From assembly GCF_013087525.1 (NCBI RefSeq), contig NZ_JABFCS010000001.1, positions 1,984,001 to 2,048,000 of the forward strand: a stretch of 64,000 bases of DNA, in the 5' to 3' direction. Source of the stretch: Ramlibacter montanisoli. Its GTDB lineage: Bacteria; Pseudomonadota; Gammaproteobacteria; Burkholderiales; Burkholderiaceae_C. Both the position numbers and the translations under genes were made by a program. Shown piece by piece: positions 47,678 through 57,361 of the stretch; position 1 is the first letter of the stretch; each line of letters begins with the position of its first letter. The notes below the pieces were generated by a model that worked only from the letters and a program-made list of their open reading frames with translations, was not told the origin of the DNA and searched no databases.

Positions 47678-48919
47678 ATGCAGATCGATCCCTCCGCCGG
47701 CACCGCCGCCGCAGCGCCGCCCGGGCTGGCCCCTCCCGCGCGCACGCCCGCTCCCCCGCTGCCGGCCCGCCTCGGCCACGTCCTCTCGCTCGACGACTTC
47801 GAACAGGCGGCGCGCCGCCACCTTCCGGCGCCGGTGTTCGCGTACATCTGCGGCGCCGTGGAGCGCAACCAGTCGCTGCGCGCCAACGCGGCCTCCTTCG
47901 CGCAGTACGAATTCCTGCCGCGCATGCTGGTGGACATCTCCCGGCGCACCACCGCCACCACCCTGTTCGGCAAGCGCTGGTCCGCGCCCTTCGGCCTGGC
48001 CCCCATGGGCATCAGCGCGCTGTCCGCCTACCGCGGCGACCTGGTGCTGACGCAGGCGGCGGCCGCCGAGAACGTGCCGATGGTCATGAGCGGCTCCTCG
48101 CTGATCCGGATGGAGGACGTGGTGCAGGCCAATCCCGACGCCTGGTTCCAGGCCTACCTGCCGGGCGACGAGCCGAACATCGTGGCGCTGGTGCAGCGCG
48201 TGCAGGCCGCCGGCTACCGCACGCTGGTGATCACGGTCGATGCGTCGATCGCCTCCAACCGCGAGCAGAACATCCGCGCCGGCTTCTCCACGCCGCTGCG
48301 TCCCAGCCTCTCGCTGGCCTGGCAGGGCATCACGCATCCGCGCTGGCTGTTCGGGACCTTCCTGAAGACGATCGCGGTGCACGGCATGCCGCACTTCGAG
48401 AACAACCACGCGCGGCGCGGCGCCCCCATCCTGTCGCCCAGCGTCGAGCGCGATTTCTCCGACCGCGGCCACCTGAACTGGCAGCACTTCCGCATGATCC
48501 GCCGCATCTGGCCGGGCCAGCTGGTGATCAAGGGCATCCTGGACGTGCGCGACGCGCGCATCGCCGTGGGCTGCGGTGCCGACGGCATCATCGTGTCCAA
48601 CCACGGCGGCCGCCAGCTCGATGGCACGGTGCCGCCGCTGCGCGTGCTGCCCGGCATCGTGCAGGCCTGCCCCGAAGTGCCCGTGATGGTGGACAGCGGT
48701 TTCCGCCGCGGCACCGACGTGCTCAAGGCGCTGGCGCTGGGCGCGAAGTTCGTCTTCATCGGCCGGCCCTTCAACTACGCCGCGTCGGTGGCCGGCGAGC
48801 CGGGCGTGCGCCGTGCGATCACGCTGCTGCGCGAGGAGGTTTCACGCAACATGGCCATGCTGGGCGTCAACACGCTGGGCGAACTCGACGCCAGCTACCT
48901 GGTCAAGGCCGGCGGCTGA
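47678..48919 (+). CDS. FMN-dependent alpha-hydroxy-acid dehydrogenase (LldD/mandelate dehydrogenase family)
   Basis: A 413-aa TIM-barrel flavoenzyme. It has the family N-terminus LSLDDFEQAARRHLPAPVFA, FMN-binding APMGISALSAYRGD, LVITVDASIASNREQNIRAG, and the C-terminal active site GIIVSNHGGRQLDG, with catalytic His and the following Arg. The family oxidises L-lactate, glycolate or mandelate. An acidic/proline-rich N-terminal extension of about 30 residues precedes the domain. It is divergent from the LysR gene. Confidence 0.88.
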   Translation: MQIDPSAGTAAAAPPGLAPPARTPAPPLPARLGHVLSLDDFEQAARRHLPAPVFAYICGAVERNQSLRANAASFAQYEFLPRMLVDISRRTTATTLFGKRWSAPFGLAPMGISALSAYRGDLVLTQAAAAENVPMVMSGSSLIRMEDVVQANPDAWFQAYLPGDEPNIVALVQRVQAAGYRTLVITVDASIASNREQNIRAGFSTPLRPSLSLAWQGITHPRWLFGTFLKTIAVHGMPHFENNHARRGAPILSPSVERDFSDRGHLNWQHFRMIRRIWPGQLVIKGILDVRDARIAVGCGADGIIVSNHGGRQLDGTVPPLRVLPGIVQACPEVPVMVDSGFRRGTDVLKALALGAKFVFIGRPFNYAASVAGEPGVRRAITLLREEVSRNMAMLGVNTLGELDASYLVKAGG

Positions 48920-48936
48920 GCCCTTCCCCCAGGCCC

Positions 48937-50492
48937 CTAGCGAATCAACGAAGGCAGGGCGGCGGTCCGGGCACGCAGCGCGCGGTCGAGCACTTCGTCG
49001 TGCCCGTAAAGGTCGGAGTAGAAGAACAGGCGCCCGGCCTTGGCGATCACCGTGCTGTAGGCGATCAGGACGGGCAGCGGGTGCTTCAGCGGGATCGTGC
49101 GGGACACCCCCGCCTCCATCGCCTCACGGATCTTCTCCTCGCTCCATTCCGGGCTGTCCTGCAGCACGAACTTCGCGAGCTCCACCGGCGCCTCGATGCG
49201 GATGCAGCCGTGGCTGAAGTCGCGCCGGGCCTGCTGGAACAGCTGCGGCGCGGGCGTGTGGTGCAGGTAGATGTTCTGCTTGTTCGGGAACACGAACTTG
49301 ATGTCGCCCAGGGCGTTCTTCGGCCCCGGCCGCTGCCGGATGCGCCAGGCCCCGCGCAGCACCGCATCGAGCGCACCGGCCGACAGGCTGCCCACCACTT
49401 CACCGGAGCCGGTGACGAACTCGAAGCCCTGTTGGTCGAAATAGCCGGGGTCGCGCCGCAGCCGCGGAATCACCTCGCCGCGCGCGATGGAGGGCGGGAC
49501 GTTCCAGTAGGGGCTGAACTCGATGAAGCGCATGGGCTCGTCGAACAGCGGCGTGCGCGTGTCCATCGCCTTGCCCACGATCACCTTCATCTGCAGGCGC
49601 ACCCGCACCTGCGTGCCCTCGACCTCGTAGGCGCGCAGCACGAACTCCGGCACGTTGACCACCACCATGCGCGCGGCCTGCAGCAAGGGCGTCCAGCGCA
49701 GGCGCTCCAGGCCAAGTTCGATCTGGCGGACCCGCCGCGCCGGAGGCACGTTCAGCTGCTGCAGCGTGGCGGCGCCCAGCACGCCGTCCGCCGCCAGGCC
49801 GTGCCGCTCCTGGAAGGCCTGCAGCGCCGTGACCAGCGTGCCCTCGTAGCGCGGGGGCACGGCGCCACCCGCGGGCAGGTCCCCCAGCGCCTCGAGCCGC
49901 TGCGCGAGCACGGGCAGCTGGTCGTAGGCGTCGCCCGGCGAGAGCTTGCGGCGCGGCATGCTCAGGCTGCCGCGCCAGGCCGGATGGTCGGCCAGCGCCC
50001 GGTACGCCACCAGCGCGCGCCGCAGCGCCGCGTACATCGGGATGCGGGGCTCCGCCTCGGCGAGCGCCTGCGGCAGCCGCTGCTGCGACACGGCCTCGCG
50101 CAGCACGGAGGAAGCGTCGGGGGCGGGCCTGCGCTGCACGTCGAAGCGCGCGTGGATCTCGCGGGGTCGACCCTGCCCACCTGCAGGTCGGCGAGGTAGC
50201 GGCGCAAGGCGGCGCTCAGTGCCGCATCGAGCGCTGCCTGCCGGTCCGGCGCGAGCGGCGGGCCGGCCGCCGCGCCGGAGAGCGCTTGCTGCAGCGACGC
50301 CGCCTGGTAATCGCGCGGGTCCAGCCCCTGGTCGGCCGCGGCCTGCAGCACCGCCACGGCCTGCGCCGCCGCAGGCACGGGGCGACCTGCGGAGAACCAC
50401 GCAGGCGCTTCGTTGCCCGCGGCCCGGGCCCCGTCGACGAGGAGCAGCAGGCTGCAGGCTGCCAGGAAGAACGAGCGCCGCGGAAAGGTCAT
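48937..50492 (-). CDS. Murein L,D-transpeptidase, YcbB/LdtD type (frameshift)
   Basis: About 518 aa, with a signal peptide (RRSFFLAACSLLLLVDGARA). A peptidoglycan-binding domain follows (LQAFQERHGLAADGVLGAAT near residue 240), then a YkuD catalytic domain with the Cys in FSHGCIRIEAP. It forms 3-3 cross-links in peptidoglycan. One C is missing near 50162-50165 (true reading VGRVDPREIHARFDVQ), in the N-terminal scaffold part. It lies next to murQ, another cell-wall gene, on the same strand. Confidence 0.88.
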
Positions 50493-50550
50493 ACGGGTGC
50501 CCAGTGTGCACCACGCGGCGGGGTGCGCCCCGCGACGGCGCCTGCGTTCG

Positions 50551-51507
50551 CTAGGCGCCGGAAATCGAACCGCCCGACTGCTCGAGCCGCCGGCGCGCTT
50601 CGGCGGCGTCGACGCCGGAGCGCCACATCACGATCGCGGTCTTCACGTGGCCGCCCGACGCATCGAGCAGGCGCGTCGCCTCCGGCCGGTCCACCCCCAG
50701 CGTTTCCATCAGGATGCGCTCGCCGCGGTCCTGCAGCTTCTGGCAGGTGACCTGCAGGTCCACCATCAGGTTGCCGTACACCTTGCCGGTGCGCACCATG
50801 GCGCCGGTGCTGATCATGTTCAGCACCATCTTGGTCGCGGTGCCGGCCTTCATGCGCGTCGAACCCGTCACGACCTCCGGCCCCACCAGCGGCGCGATCA
50901 CCACGTCGTGCGACTGCAGCAGTTCCTCCGACGGGTAGGTGCACAGCAGGAAGCCGGTGCGCGCGCCGCGCTCGCGGGCACGCGCCAGCGCGCCGTGCAC
51001 GTAGGGCGTGGTGCCGGAGGCGGCGATGCCCAGAACGAAATCGCGTCGGTCAACGTTGCGGTCGTCCATCGCCGCGGCGCCGTCGCCGGGATGGTCCTCG
51101 GCGCCTTCCTGCGCCCGCAGCAAGGCTTCGTAGCCGCCGGCCATCACGCCCTGGACCATGTCCGGGTGCGTGCGATAGGTGGGCGGCATCTCCGATGCAT
51201 CGAGCACGCCCAGGCGCCCCGAGGTGCCTGCGCCCACGTAGACCAGGCGGCCGCCCCGACCGAGGCAGTCCACCACGAGGTCGATGGCGCGCGCGATCTG
51301 CAGGCGCTCCTCGCTGACCGCGGCGGCGACGAGGCGGTCCTCGTTGTTGATCAGGTCCACGATCTCCAGCGAGGAGAGCTGGTCGATGCGCATGCTGCGC
51401 GGGTTGCGCTGCTCCGTCAGCCGCGCGTCGAGCGGCGGCGTGGCGGGAGACGGCGATGACGGCTTGCGCGCGTCCATGGTGGGCGGAACGGCCTTCACTT
51501 CAGGCAT
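50551..51507 (-). CDS. murQ: N-acetylmuramic acid 6-phosphate etherase
   Basis: Cleaves the D-lactyl ether of MurNAc-6-phosphate in cell-wall recycling; 318 aa. It is a SIS-fold protein with TEQRNPRSMRIDQLSSLEIV at the start, VGAGTSGRLGVLDASEMPPT near residue 95 and the phosphosugar site GIAASGTTPYVHGAL. The family's REVTGSTRMKAGTATK is present as VTGSTRMKAGTATKMVLNMI. It is intact and sits 58 bases before the L,D-transpeptidase gene. Confidence 0.94.
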   Translation of the reverse strand: MPEVKAVPPTMDARKPSSPSPATPPLDARLTEQRNPRSMRIDQLSSLEIVDLINNEDRLVAAAVSEERLQIARAIDLVVDCLGRGGRLVYVGAGTSGRLGVLDASEMPPTYRTHPDMVQGVMAGGYEALLRAQEGAEDHPGDGAAAMDDRNVDRRDFVLGIAASGTTPYVHGALARARERGARTGFLLCTYPSEELLQSHDVVIAPLVGPEVVTGSTRMKAGTATKMVLNMISTGAMVRTGKVYGNLMVDLQVTCQKLQDRGERILMETLGVDRPEATRLLDASGGHVKTAIVMWRSGVDAAEARRRLEQSGGSISGA

Positions 51508-51646
51508 GAGGATGTCCCATGGTAGAGGTGATGCGATCCTCCTGCCATGCGAGGGGTCAAGCTGTAGGAACTGCGAGGAATCCTTTGTGGTATCCAGGCC
51601 GCAAAGCCCTCGCGTGCTACCTCAGCGGCACCTTTGCGGTGCGAAC

Positions 51647-52081
51647 TCAGCCGCGCTGGGCTTCCACCGGCGTCAGCAGCGTCTCCCCGGTCGCCACCAG
51701 CTTCTCGCCTTCCGCACCCACGGCGAACAGTTCGCAGGCCGTGAACACCTGCGTGCGGCCGGGCTTCACGACGCGGGCGCGGGCGATGAAGCGCTGCCCC
51801 ACCGCCGGGCGCAGGCAGTTCACCGCGTAGTGCGAGGCGAGCACGCGGCCCACGACGGTGGCCGCCGCGAAACCGCAGGCGGTGTCGATCAGCGCGCCGA
51901 CCAGTCCGGCGTGCAGGAAGCCGGAGTACTGGCCCACGTCTTCGCGCCAGGGCATCGCGATCTCGGCGCGTCCCTCGCCGGCGGACAGCACCTCGATGCC
52001 GCACCAGCGGTTGAAGGGGGCGCCGGCATTGATGCCGCGGATCAGCGTCAGCGCATCGGGGGTGGGCGAGGTGTCGGCCAT
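51647..52081 (-). CDS. PaaI-family hotdog thioesterase
   Basis: A 144-aa hotdog-fold protein with the thioesterase helix YSGFLHAGLVGALIDTACGF (about residues 50-69). It probably hydrolyses an acyl-CoA. The start ATG 52081 (MADTSPTPD) follows GGAGCACGCC. The substrate is unknown. Confidence 0.83.
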   Translation of the reverse strand: MADTSPTPDALTLIRGINAGAPFNRWCGIEVLSAGEGRAEIAMPWREDVGQYSGFLHAGLVGALIDTACGFAAATVVGRVLASHYAVNCLRPAVGQRFIARARVVKPGRTQVFTACELFAVGAEGEKLVATGETLLTPVEAQRG

Positions 52082-52172
52082 GGCGTGCTCCTGGGGTCGA
52101 GAGCCGCAATCTACGGGGGCGTTCGCCACCGCCTTGTCATCGCAGCGACCCTCGGTCGCCGCAGCGACAGTG

Positions 52173-52895
52173 CTAGCGCACCGCCGCCCAGATCAGCGAC
52201 AGGCCCGAGCAGAGCATCAGCCCGTCGATCAGCGAGCGGTACGCCCCCGGCGACAGCGCCAGCACGATGTAGCGGCCGGCGAAGGAGCCCGCCATCAGCG
52301 TGAGGCCGACCATGAGTCCCTGCACCAGCACCTCCAGCGGAAAGGCGCCGAAAGCCTGGAAGGTGGCGACCTTGGCGAGGTACACGCCGATCGATCCCGC
52401 CGCCTCCGTGCCCAGGAAGGCGCCGCGCTCCAGGCCGTAGAAGGTGAACAGCGGCACGGTGAGCGGGCCGGTCGAGACCACCAGTCCCGTGAGCAGTCCG
52501 AGCGGGCCGCCGAGCAGCACCAGGTGCACCAGCGACAACTTCAGCTCGTGCTTCGCCAGCCAGCGCCGCACCGGGATCAGCGAGAGGAAGAAGATGCCCA
52601 GAGCCAGTTCCGCCACGCCCGGCGGAATGGCGAGCAGCAGGCGTGCACCGAGCACCGCGCCCGGCACGGCGGTGGCGCAATACGCGAAGCAGGCACGCCA
52701 GTCGATCTCGCGCCGCCAGGCCAGCACGCGCCCCAGGTTGCCCATGATGGCCGCCACCGCCATGATCGGCACGGCATGGCGCGGCCCGAACATGACCACC
52801 AGGATGGGCATCAGCACGAGCGAGGAGCCCGTGCCGACGATGCCGCCCAGCGTGCCGGCCAGCAGCCCCGCGACCAGGACGAGGAGGTAGTCCAC
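52173..52895 (-). CDS. TauE/SafE-family membrane permease
   Basis: A 240-aa protein with about eight membrane segments. The first half-repeat is LLAGTLGGIVGTGSSLVLMP and the second is GLLTGLVVSTGPLTVPLFTF. It belongs to the same family as the protein at 8157, but the sequences are clearly different. It starts at GTG 52895. A small anion substrate is expected; nothing nearby identifies it. Confidence 0.85.
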   Translation of the reverse strand: MDYLLVLVAGLLAGTLGGIVGTGSSLVLMPILVVMFGPRHAVPIMAVAAIMGNLGRVLAWRREIDWRACFAYCATAVPGAVLGARLLLAIPPGVAELALGIFFLSLIPVRRWLAKHELKLSLVHLVLLGGPLGLLTGLVVSTGPLTVPLFTFYGLERGAFLGTEAAGSIGVYLAKVATFQAFGAFPLEVLVQGLMVGLTLMAGSFAGRYIVLALSPGAYRSLIDGLMLCSGLSLIWAAVR

Positions 52896-52919
52896 GCCCC
52901 CGAGCGTAGCCGCAGCGGC

Positions 52920-53318
52920 TCAGCTGCCCTGCCCCGGCGTGTTCCAGGTGTTGGCGTCGCCGGGGAAATCGGCGCGCTGCGGCCGCACGACGCAGAAGCG
53001 CTGGCCGGTCGGCGCCTCCATCACCCACCAGCGCTTGACGAACTGCACGCGCTTCGCGCCCAGCGCCTCCAGCCGCGCCACCTCGGCCTCGACGTCGTCG
53101 GTCTCGATGTCGATGTGCACGCGGCTGGGGTGCGACACGGCCTGCACCAGCACGGTGGGCTGCTCCGGCGGGCTCGCGAACACGCGGTAGTTCGCGTCCG
53201 CTGGATCCTGCAGCGGGCGCGCGGGCCAGCCGAGCGCCTGCGACCAGAAGGCGGTGGCGGCCTCCACGTCCTGCGTCTGGCAGTCGATGACGATGGTGCC
53301 CAGGCGGCTCCTGTGCAT
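52920..53318 (-). CDS. VOC-family (glyoxalase/bleomycin-resistance fold) protein
   Basis: A 132-aa protein with the vicinal-oxygen-chelate pattern: TIVIDCQTQDVEAATAFWSQ (first beta-alpha unit), RVHIDIETDDVEAEVARLEA (second unit) and a late FCVVRPQ. The His and Glu positions could chelate a metal. The reaction is unknown. The SRPBCC gene lies 11 bases upstream, probably in the same transcript. Confidence 0.82.
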   Translation of the reverse strand: MHRSRLGTIVIDCQTQDVEAATAFWSQALGWPARPLQDPADANYRVFASPPEQPTVLVQAVSHPSRVHIDIETDDVEAEVARLEALGAKRVQFVKRWWVMEAPTGQRFCVVRPQRADFPGDANTWNTPGQGS

Positions 53319-53329
53319 GCGCGCCGACC

Positions 53330-53773
53330 TCAGCCCGGGATCTCGGGCTCGACCAGCTGCTTGAGCAGCTGCAGCGACTCCTGCCAGCCCAGGTAGCAGG
53401 CCTCGGCGGGGATCATCTCCGGAATGCCTTCCTGCACCACGTGCATCTCGGTGCCCACGGACACCTTGCGCAGCGTGACGGTGGTCGTCATCTCGCCGGC
53501 CAGGTTGGGGTCGTCGAAGGCGCTGGTGTAGCGCAGCCGCTCGCCCGGCACCAGCTCCAGGTACTTGCCCCCGAAGGAGTGCTTGTGGCCGTTGCCGAAG
53601 TTGGTGAAGGACCCGTGCCAGCTGCCGCCCACCTTGGCGTCCATGCGGTCGAACTGGGCGGTGAAGCCGTTGGGCGGCAGCCACTTGGCCATCGCCTGGG
53701 GATCGAGGAAGGCGCGGTAGATGCGGTCGGGCGGCGCGGTCAGGACGCGGTGCAGTCGTACGGTGTTGCTCAT
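53330..53773 (-). CDS. SRPBCC (AHSA1-like) family protein
   Basis: A 147-aa START/Bet v1-fold protein with VRLHRVLTAPPDRIYRAFLD, then MAKWLPPNGFTAQFDRMDAK and YLGWQESLQLL near the C-terminus, all typical of the AHSA1/activator-like subgroup. It probably binds a small hydrophobic ligand. The start MSNTVRLHR at 53773 follows an AGGAGCC. Confidence 0.85.
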   Translation of the reverse strand: MSNTVRLHRVLTAPPDRIYRAFLDPQAMAKWLPPNGFTAQFDRMDAKVGGSWHGSFTNFGNGHKHSFGGKYLELVPGERLRYTSAFDDPNLAGEMTTTVTLRKVSVGTEMHVVQEGIPEMIPAEACYLGWQESLQLLKQLVEPEIPG

Positions 53774-53888
53774 CGTGGCTCCTTGGCTGGCAGAGGATGG
53801 CCCTCTGCCTGCACGACGAACGACTATCGGGGAAATCGACGGCGGCAGGACCGGGGAAACCCGCAAGGCCCCACCGCCGTGTCGGGAC

Positions 53889-55621
53889 TCAGAAGCGCAT
53901 CTCCATGTCCTGCGCCAGCAGCCACAGGTTGCCGGCCGTGATGGCCGCGAAGAAGGCCAGCAGCGGCAGCATCATCTTCAGCCGAATGGCGATGCCATCG
54001 CCGGGCATCAGGCGGCGGGCCTGGTAGCGCGCGATCTGCACGGCCAGCCAGAAGCCCAGCACCATGAAGCCGGCCTGCAGGGTGAACACCACGCTCTCCG
54101 GCGCCACCACCTGCATCATCAGGTCGTGCCGCTCCACGCTGGTCAGCGGCTTGATGCCGATGCCGAAGGGATTGATCAGCAGGCGCAGCACGTCGCCGCC
54201 TTCGCGCAGCAGGTGGTCCATGTTGTGCGCCAGGTGGTAGGCGAAGGCCAGCGGCAACGCGGTGAAGGCGAAACCGCCGAACAGCTTGCGGTAGGAGGTG
54301 AGGCCCTGGCCGCCGACGTTGGCCGCGGCGATCGCGATGCCGTAGACCAGCACCGGCAGCGCCGACGAGGCCAGCATGCCGGCGACGAAGCTGAAGTAGT
54401 ACTGGCCCGTTTCGCCGATGGCGGCGGCGGTCTGCTGCAGCCACTCGCCCCACTGCGGGATCATGGTGACGCCGTGGAAGCTGGTGATGCCCAGCAGCAG
54501 CAGCATGAACCAGGCGGCGTCCCAGCCGGGCGTGCCGGCCTTCTTCGCCTCGTTGTCCATGGTGCGCAGCTGCCAGGACACGTTCTTGCTCGGGCAGCTC
54601 AGCACGCAGTTGCCGCAGGACAGGCAGTTGGTGTTCTCGCTGAAGCGGCCGACCACCAGCTTGCTCGGGCAGGGCTCGATCAGCTGCGAGCCGTGGTAGC
54701 ACTCCATGGTCTTGCAGCTGTCGCAGGTCGACTGCAGCTGTGGCCGCACCGCGATGGGCGACAGGCGCGAATAGAAGCCGAGCGTGCGGCCGACCGGGCA
54801 GGCGTAGCGGCAGAAGGCCTTGCGCTCGAACACCAGCAGGAAGACCACCGACAGCACCAGCATGAAGACGGCCAGCGCGGCGGTGATGACGGGGCTGCCG
54901 GTCACGCCCATGCCCAGCTCCAGCCAGGCCAGGCCCATGAACATCAGCAGCGCGATCCACACGTTCTGCAGGTAGCGCGGCACCTGAGGTTCAGGCCGGG
55001 GTGCGGCGTCACGCGCTTGAACCAGCTGCGGCGCACGATCCAGCCGGCCAGCGTGTCCCAGGGGCAGATCGCGCACCAGGCGGAGCCGATGAAGAACACC
55101 GCCACGATCACCAGCGGCCACCAGATGTTCCAGACGAAGGCGGTGGCGATGTTGTGTTCGGGGTGGATGGTGCCGAAGAAGCCGGCGGAAATCACGACCA
55201 GGAACACACTCACCGCGGCCAGGCGCGCGGCCAGCAGCGGATAGGGACTGGCGTTGAGGAAGCGCACCAGCCCGCCGATGACGGGCACGCCCGCCAGGTT
55301 GATGCTGCGCGGCGCCGACTCGGCCGCCTTGCCCGCGAACAGGCTCCACAGGCCGATCACGCCCATCAGGGCGATGGAAGCCTGCAGCCATTCCTCGGGC
55401 AGGCCGGGGTGGACCATGACGTTCGCGCCTTCGGCGGGCTGCTGTGCAGCGGCGGCGGCCGCCGGTTGGCCCGACCCCGCGACCTCGTCCGGTGCCGCCA
55501 GTTCCGTGGCGGTGGAAGGTGCGGCCGCGGCCGGCCGCGGGTCGCTGCCGTGCGCGAACACCGGGCTGAAAGCCACGGTGGCGACCAGGAGGATGAGGGC
55601 CAGGAGGATGCGCTTGAACAT
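53889..55621 (-). CDS. Membrane-bound 4Fe-4S polyferredoxin-like protein (frameshift)
   Basis: About 577 aa with a signal peptide or first membrane helix (KRILLALILLVATVAFSPVF), several further membrane segments and iron-sulfur cysteines: CAICPW, CRYACPVG, CDSCKTMEC with EPCPSK, and CLSCGNCVLSCPSK. The order resembles the membrane half of NosR/NapH/CcoG-type proteins. It may pass electrons across the membrane or help assemble a metal enzyme. One C is missing near 54985-54990. It lies close to hemN/fnr, which favours a low-oxygen respiration role. Confidence 0.8.
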
Positions 55622-55983
55622 GGTTGTCCGCGGCAGCAGGGCCGCGCCGGTTTTCCTTGGCCGGGATAGCGCAAGTTCCAGGCCGGGTTGCGGACGGGCA
55701 AAGCAGCGTGGCTGCAGCCCGAAATCAGGGGTGGAACGTCCCTTTCTTCCCAAACCCGAAAAAAGCGGCTGGTTTTGGCAACCAAGCCTGGGAACCCCGG
55801 TTGCCTCCGGTCCGGGCCGGGATGGGACTGTCCGCCTCTGCGAATGTCCCCCGGCGGGGCCTGAAGGCCCCGCCTCCTCCTTTACTTCGCCGAGTCGGAC
55901 AGTCCCATCCCGGCCCTGCATCGTGCGGGCGCGGAATGCGTGGCCACCGCTGGTTCGAAGGAGGCAATTCGCCTGGCGCGGCT
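55622..55983. other. Gene-free region with a large nested palindrome
   Basis: No coding region is supported. The stretch is dominated by the 103-bp inverted repeat described at 55814-55916. The left part (55622-55813) shows only a weak GGTTTTGGCAACC motif. It separates two minus-strand genes, so it must hold the promoter of the 4Fe-4S gene, which I cannot pinpoint. Confidence 0.6.
55814..55916. repeat. 103-bp nested palindrome
   Basis: Arms GGGCCGGGATGGGACTGTCC plus one G (55814-55834) and its exact reverse complement (55896-55916), 21 bp without mismatch. Inside is a second perfect hairpin, GGCGGGGCC-TGAA-GGCCCCGCC (about 55853-55874), plus TGCGAA/TTCGCC half-pairs. There are no transposase-like genes next to it. 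It may be a REP-type or MITE-like element. Confidence 0.7.
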
Positions 55984-56460
55984 CTACGCCGACGCAGCCA
56001 TCAACCGGTGATACGCCTCCGCAATGACCGAGAACGCCTGCGCGAAACCGGCCACGTAGCGCACCGCGCGCGGCTGGATCACGAACAGCGAGAAGTCGCC
56101 GAAGCCGAACATCGGCTCGCTGTCCGGGAAGCGCGCGAGGTAGGCGCCGCGGGCCGCCGCGTATTCCGGCGCCTCGGGCGGGCAGCGGCGGGCTTCCCCG
56201 TGCAGGGAGGCGCGCGGCTGTTGCTGCGGGAGCATGCCGGCCGTGCGTTCGCCCAGCACCAGCAGGCCCACGCCGGGGTGCTCCTGCATGTCCTTCGTGT
56301 GGGTGGCCAGCTGGCTCACGTGGATGACCAGGCTGCCGTCGGCCAGCAGCGCGTACGGCACCATGGAAACGGCCGGCTCGCCCTTGTGCAGCGTCGCCAG
56401 GGCCGCGACGTCCTGCTGCTGCAGCAGGTCCTTCAGGGAAGCGGAATGTTCGTCATTCAT
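55984..56460 (-). CDS. Pyridoxamine 5'-phosphate oxidase-fold protein (HugZ-like)
   Basis: A 158-aa split-barrel protein: LLQQQDVAALATLHKGEPAV, then HVSQLATHTKDMQEHPGVGL and a C-terminal MFGFGDFSLFVIQPRAVRYV. The pattern fits haem-utilisation (HugZ) or general stress flavin/haem-binding proteins rather than PdxH. It starts four bases before the stop region of the small membrane protein gene. Confidence 0.82.
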   Translation of the reverse strand: MNDEHSASLKDLLQQQDVAALATLHKGEPAVSMVPYALLADGSLVIHVSQLATHTKDMQEHPGVGLLVLGERTAGMLPQQQPRASLHGEARRCPPEAPEYAAARGAYLARFPDSEPMFGFGDFSLFVIQPRAVRYVAGFAQAFSVIAEAYHRLMAASA

Positions 56461-56463
56461 GAC

Positions 56464-56655
56464 CTATCCTCCTGCGAGGTTGCGGAAGATGTAGCGGCCC
56501 AGGGCCGGCCAGAAGTCGCCGCCGGGGTTCTGCTTCGCCAGCGCGCTGAAGTCGGTGTAGCCCTTGTGCAGGATGACGCCGATGATCGCGGCCAGCGCGG
56601 CGATCGCCAGCACCTGCAGCACCGTCTTCGTGATCTCGTCGCCGCGCTTGCCCAT
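56464..56655 (-). CDS. Small single-membrane-segment protein (63 aa)
   Basis: An unrecognised 63-aa protein. One membrane helix (KTVLQVLAIAALAAIIGVIL, residues 10-29) is followed by KGYTDFSALAKQNPGGDFWP. It lies between the TauE/SafE gene of the hemN-fnr cluster and the HugZ-like gene, all on the minus strand. Small membrane proteins at this place are common in cbb3-oxidase regions, but I cannot name it. Confidence 0.65.
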   Translation of the reverse strand: MGKRGDEITKTVLQVLAIAALAAIIGVILHKGYTDFSALAKQNPGGDFWPALGRYIFRNLAGG

Positions 56656-56680
56656 GACCGGCATTCTGCCGGTTCCGCGC

Positions 56681-57360
56681 TCAGGCGAGCCCGCACCACT
56701 CCGCGACGCGGTGGGCCATGTCCATCCACAGCGCCCAGGCCGCGGTGGCGGCCAGCAGCAGGCCCGCGATGCGGGTGCCCCAGTCCTTGCGCAGGCGGTT
56801 GCCCATCTCCTGCAGCTTGCGGAATGCCGAAGGCGCCAGGCCCAGCGAGATGCCGCTGCCGATCGCGAACAGGGCCATGCTGAGCGCGCCTTCCAGCAGG
56901 CCGCCGGACAGGGAGGCCACCAGCAGCGCCGAGTACAGCAGGCCGCAGGGCATGAAGGCCCACAGCGCGCCGGTGGCCAGCAGGCCGCCGCGGCGTTGCG
57001 CCATCGGGCGGATGCGGCCCCAGACGGTGCGGCCGGCCGATTCCACCCAGGCCGGCTGGCGCGCCTGCGACAGCAGCACCAGGCCCCACAGCAGCACGGC
57101 CAGGTGGAACAGGGTCCACACCGGCTTGAGCGCCGCGGTCTGCGAGGACAGCCAGGCGAAGCTCTGCACCGCCAGGCCGGCGGCGCCGCCCGCGATGGAA
57201 TAGCCGAGGAGGCGGCCGCCCTGGAAGGTCCACATGCCGCGCACCGGCTTGGCGCCGGCGCCGCGGACCACGCCGCCGCAGGCCGCGCCGCACATGGCCA
57301 TGCAGTGGGGTCCCCCACCAGGCCCATGAGGAAGGCGGTGCCGGCGAGGGTCAGGCTCAT
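56681..57360 (-). CDS. TauE/SafE-like membrane protein of the hemN-fnr cluster (frameshift)
   Basis: About 226 aa when repaired, starting MSLTLAGTAFLMGLVGGPHC with the cysteine/His motif MAMCGAACGG, typical of the cbb3-cluster sulfite-exporter-like/urease-accessory-like subgroup that handles copper or haem assembly. Several membrane segments follow, with FMPCGLLYSALLVASLSGG near residue 120. One G is missing in the C5 run at 57312-57316. It starts one base after the hemN stop. Confidence 0.83.
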
Positions 57361-57361
57361 T

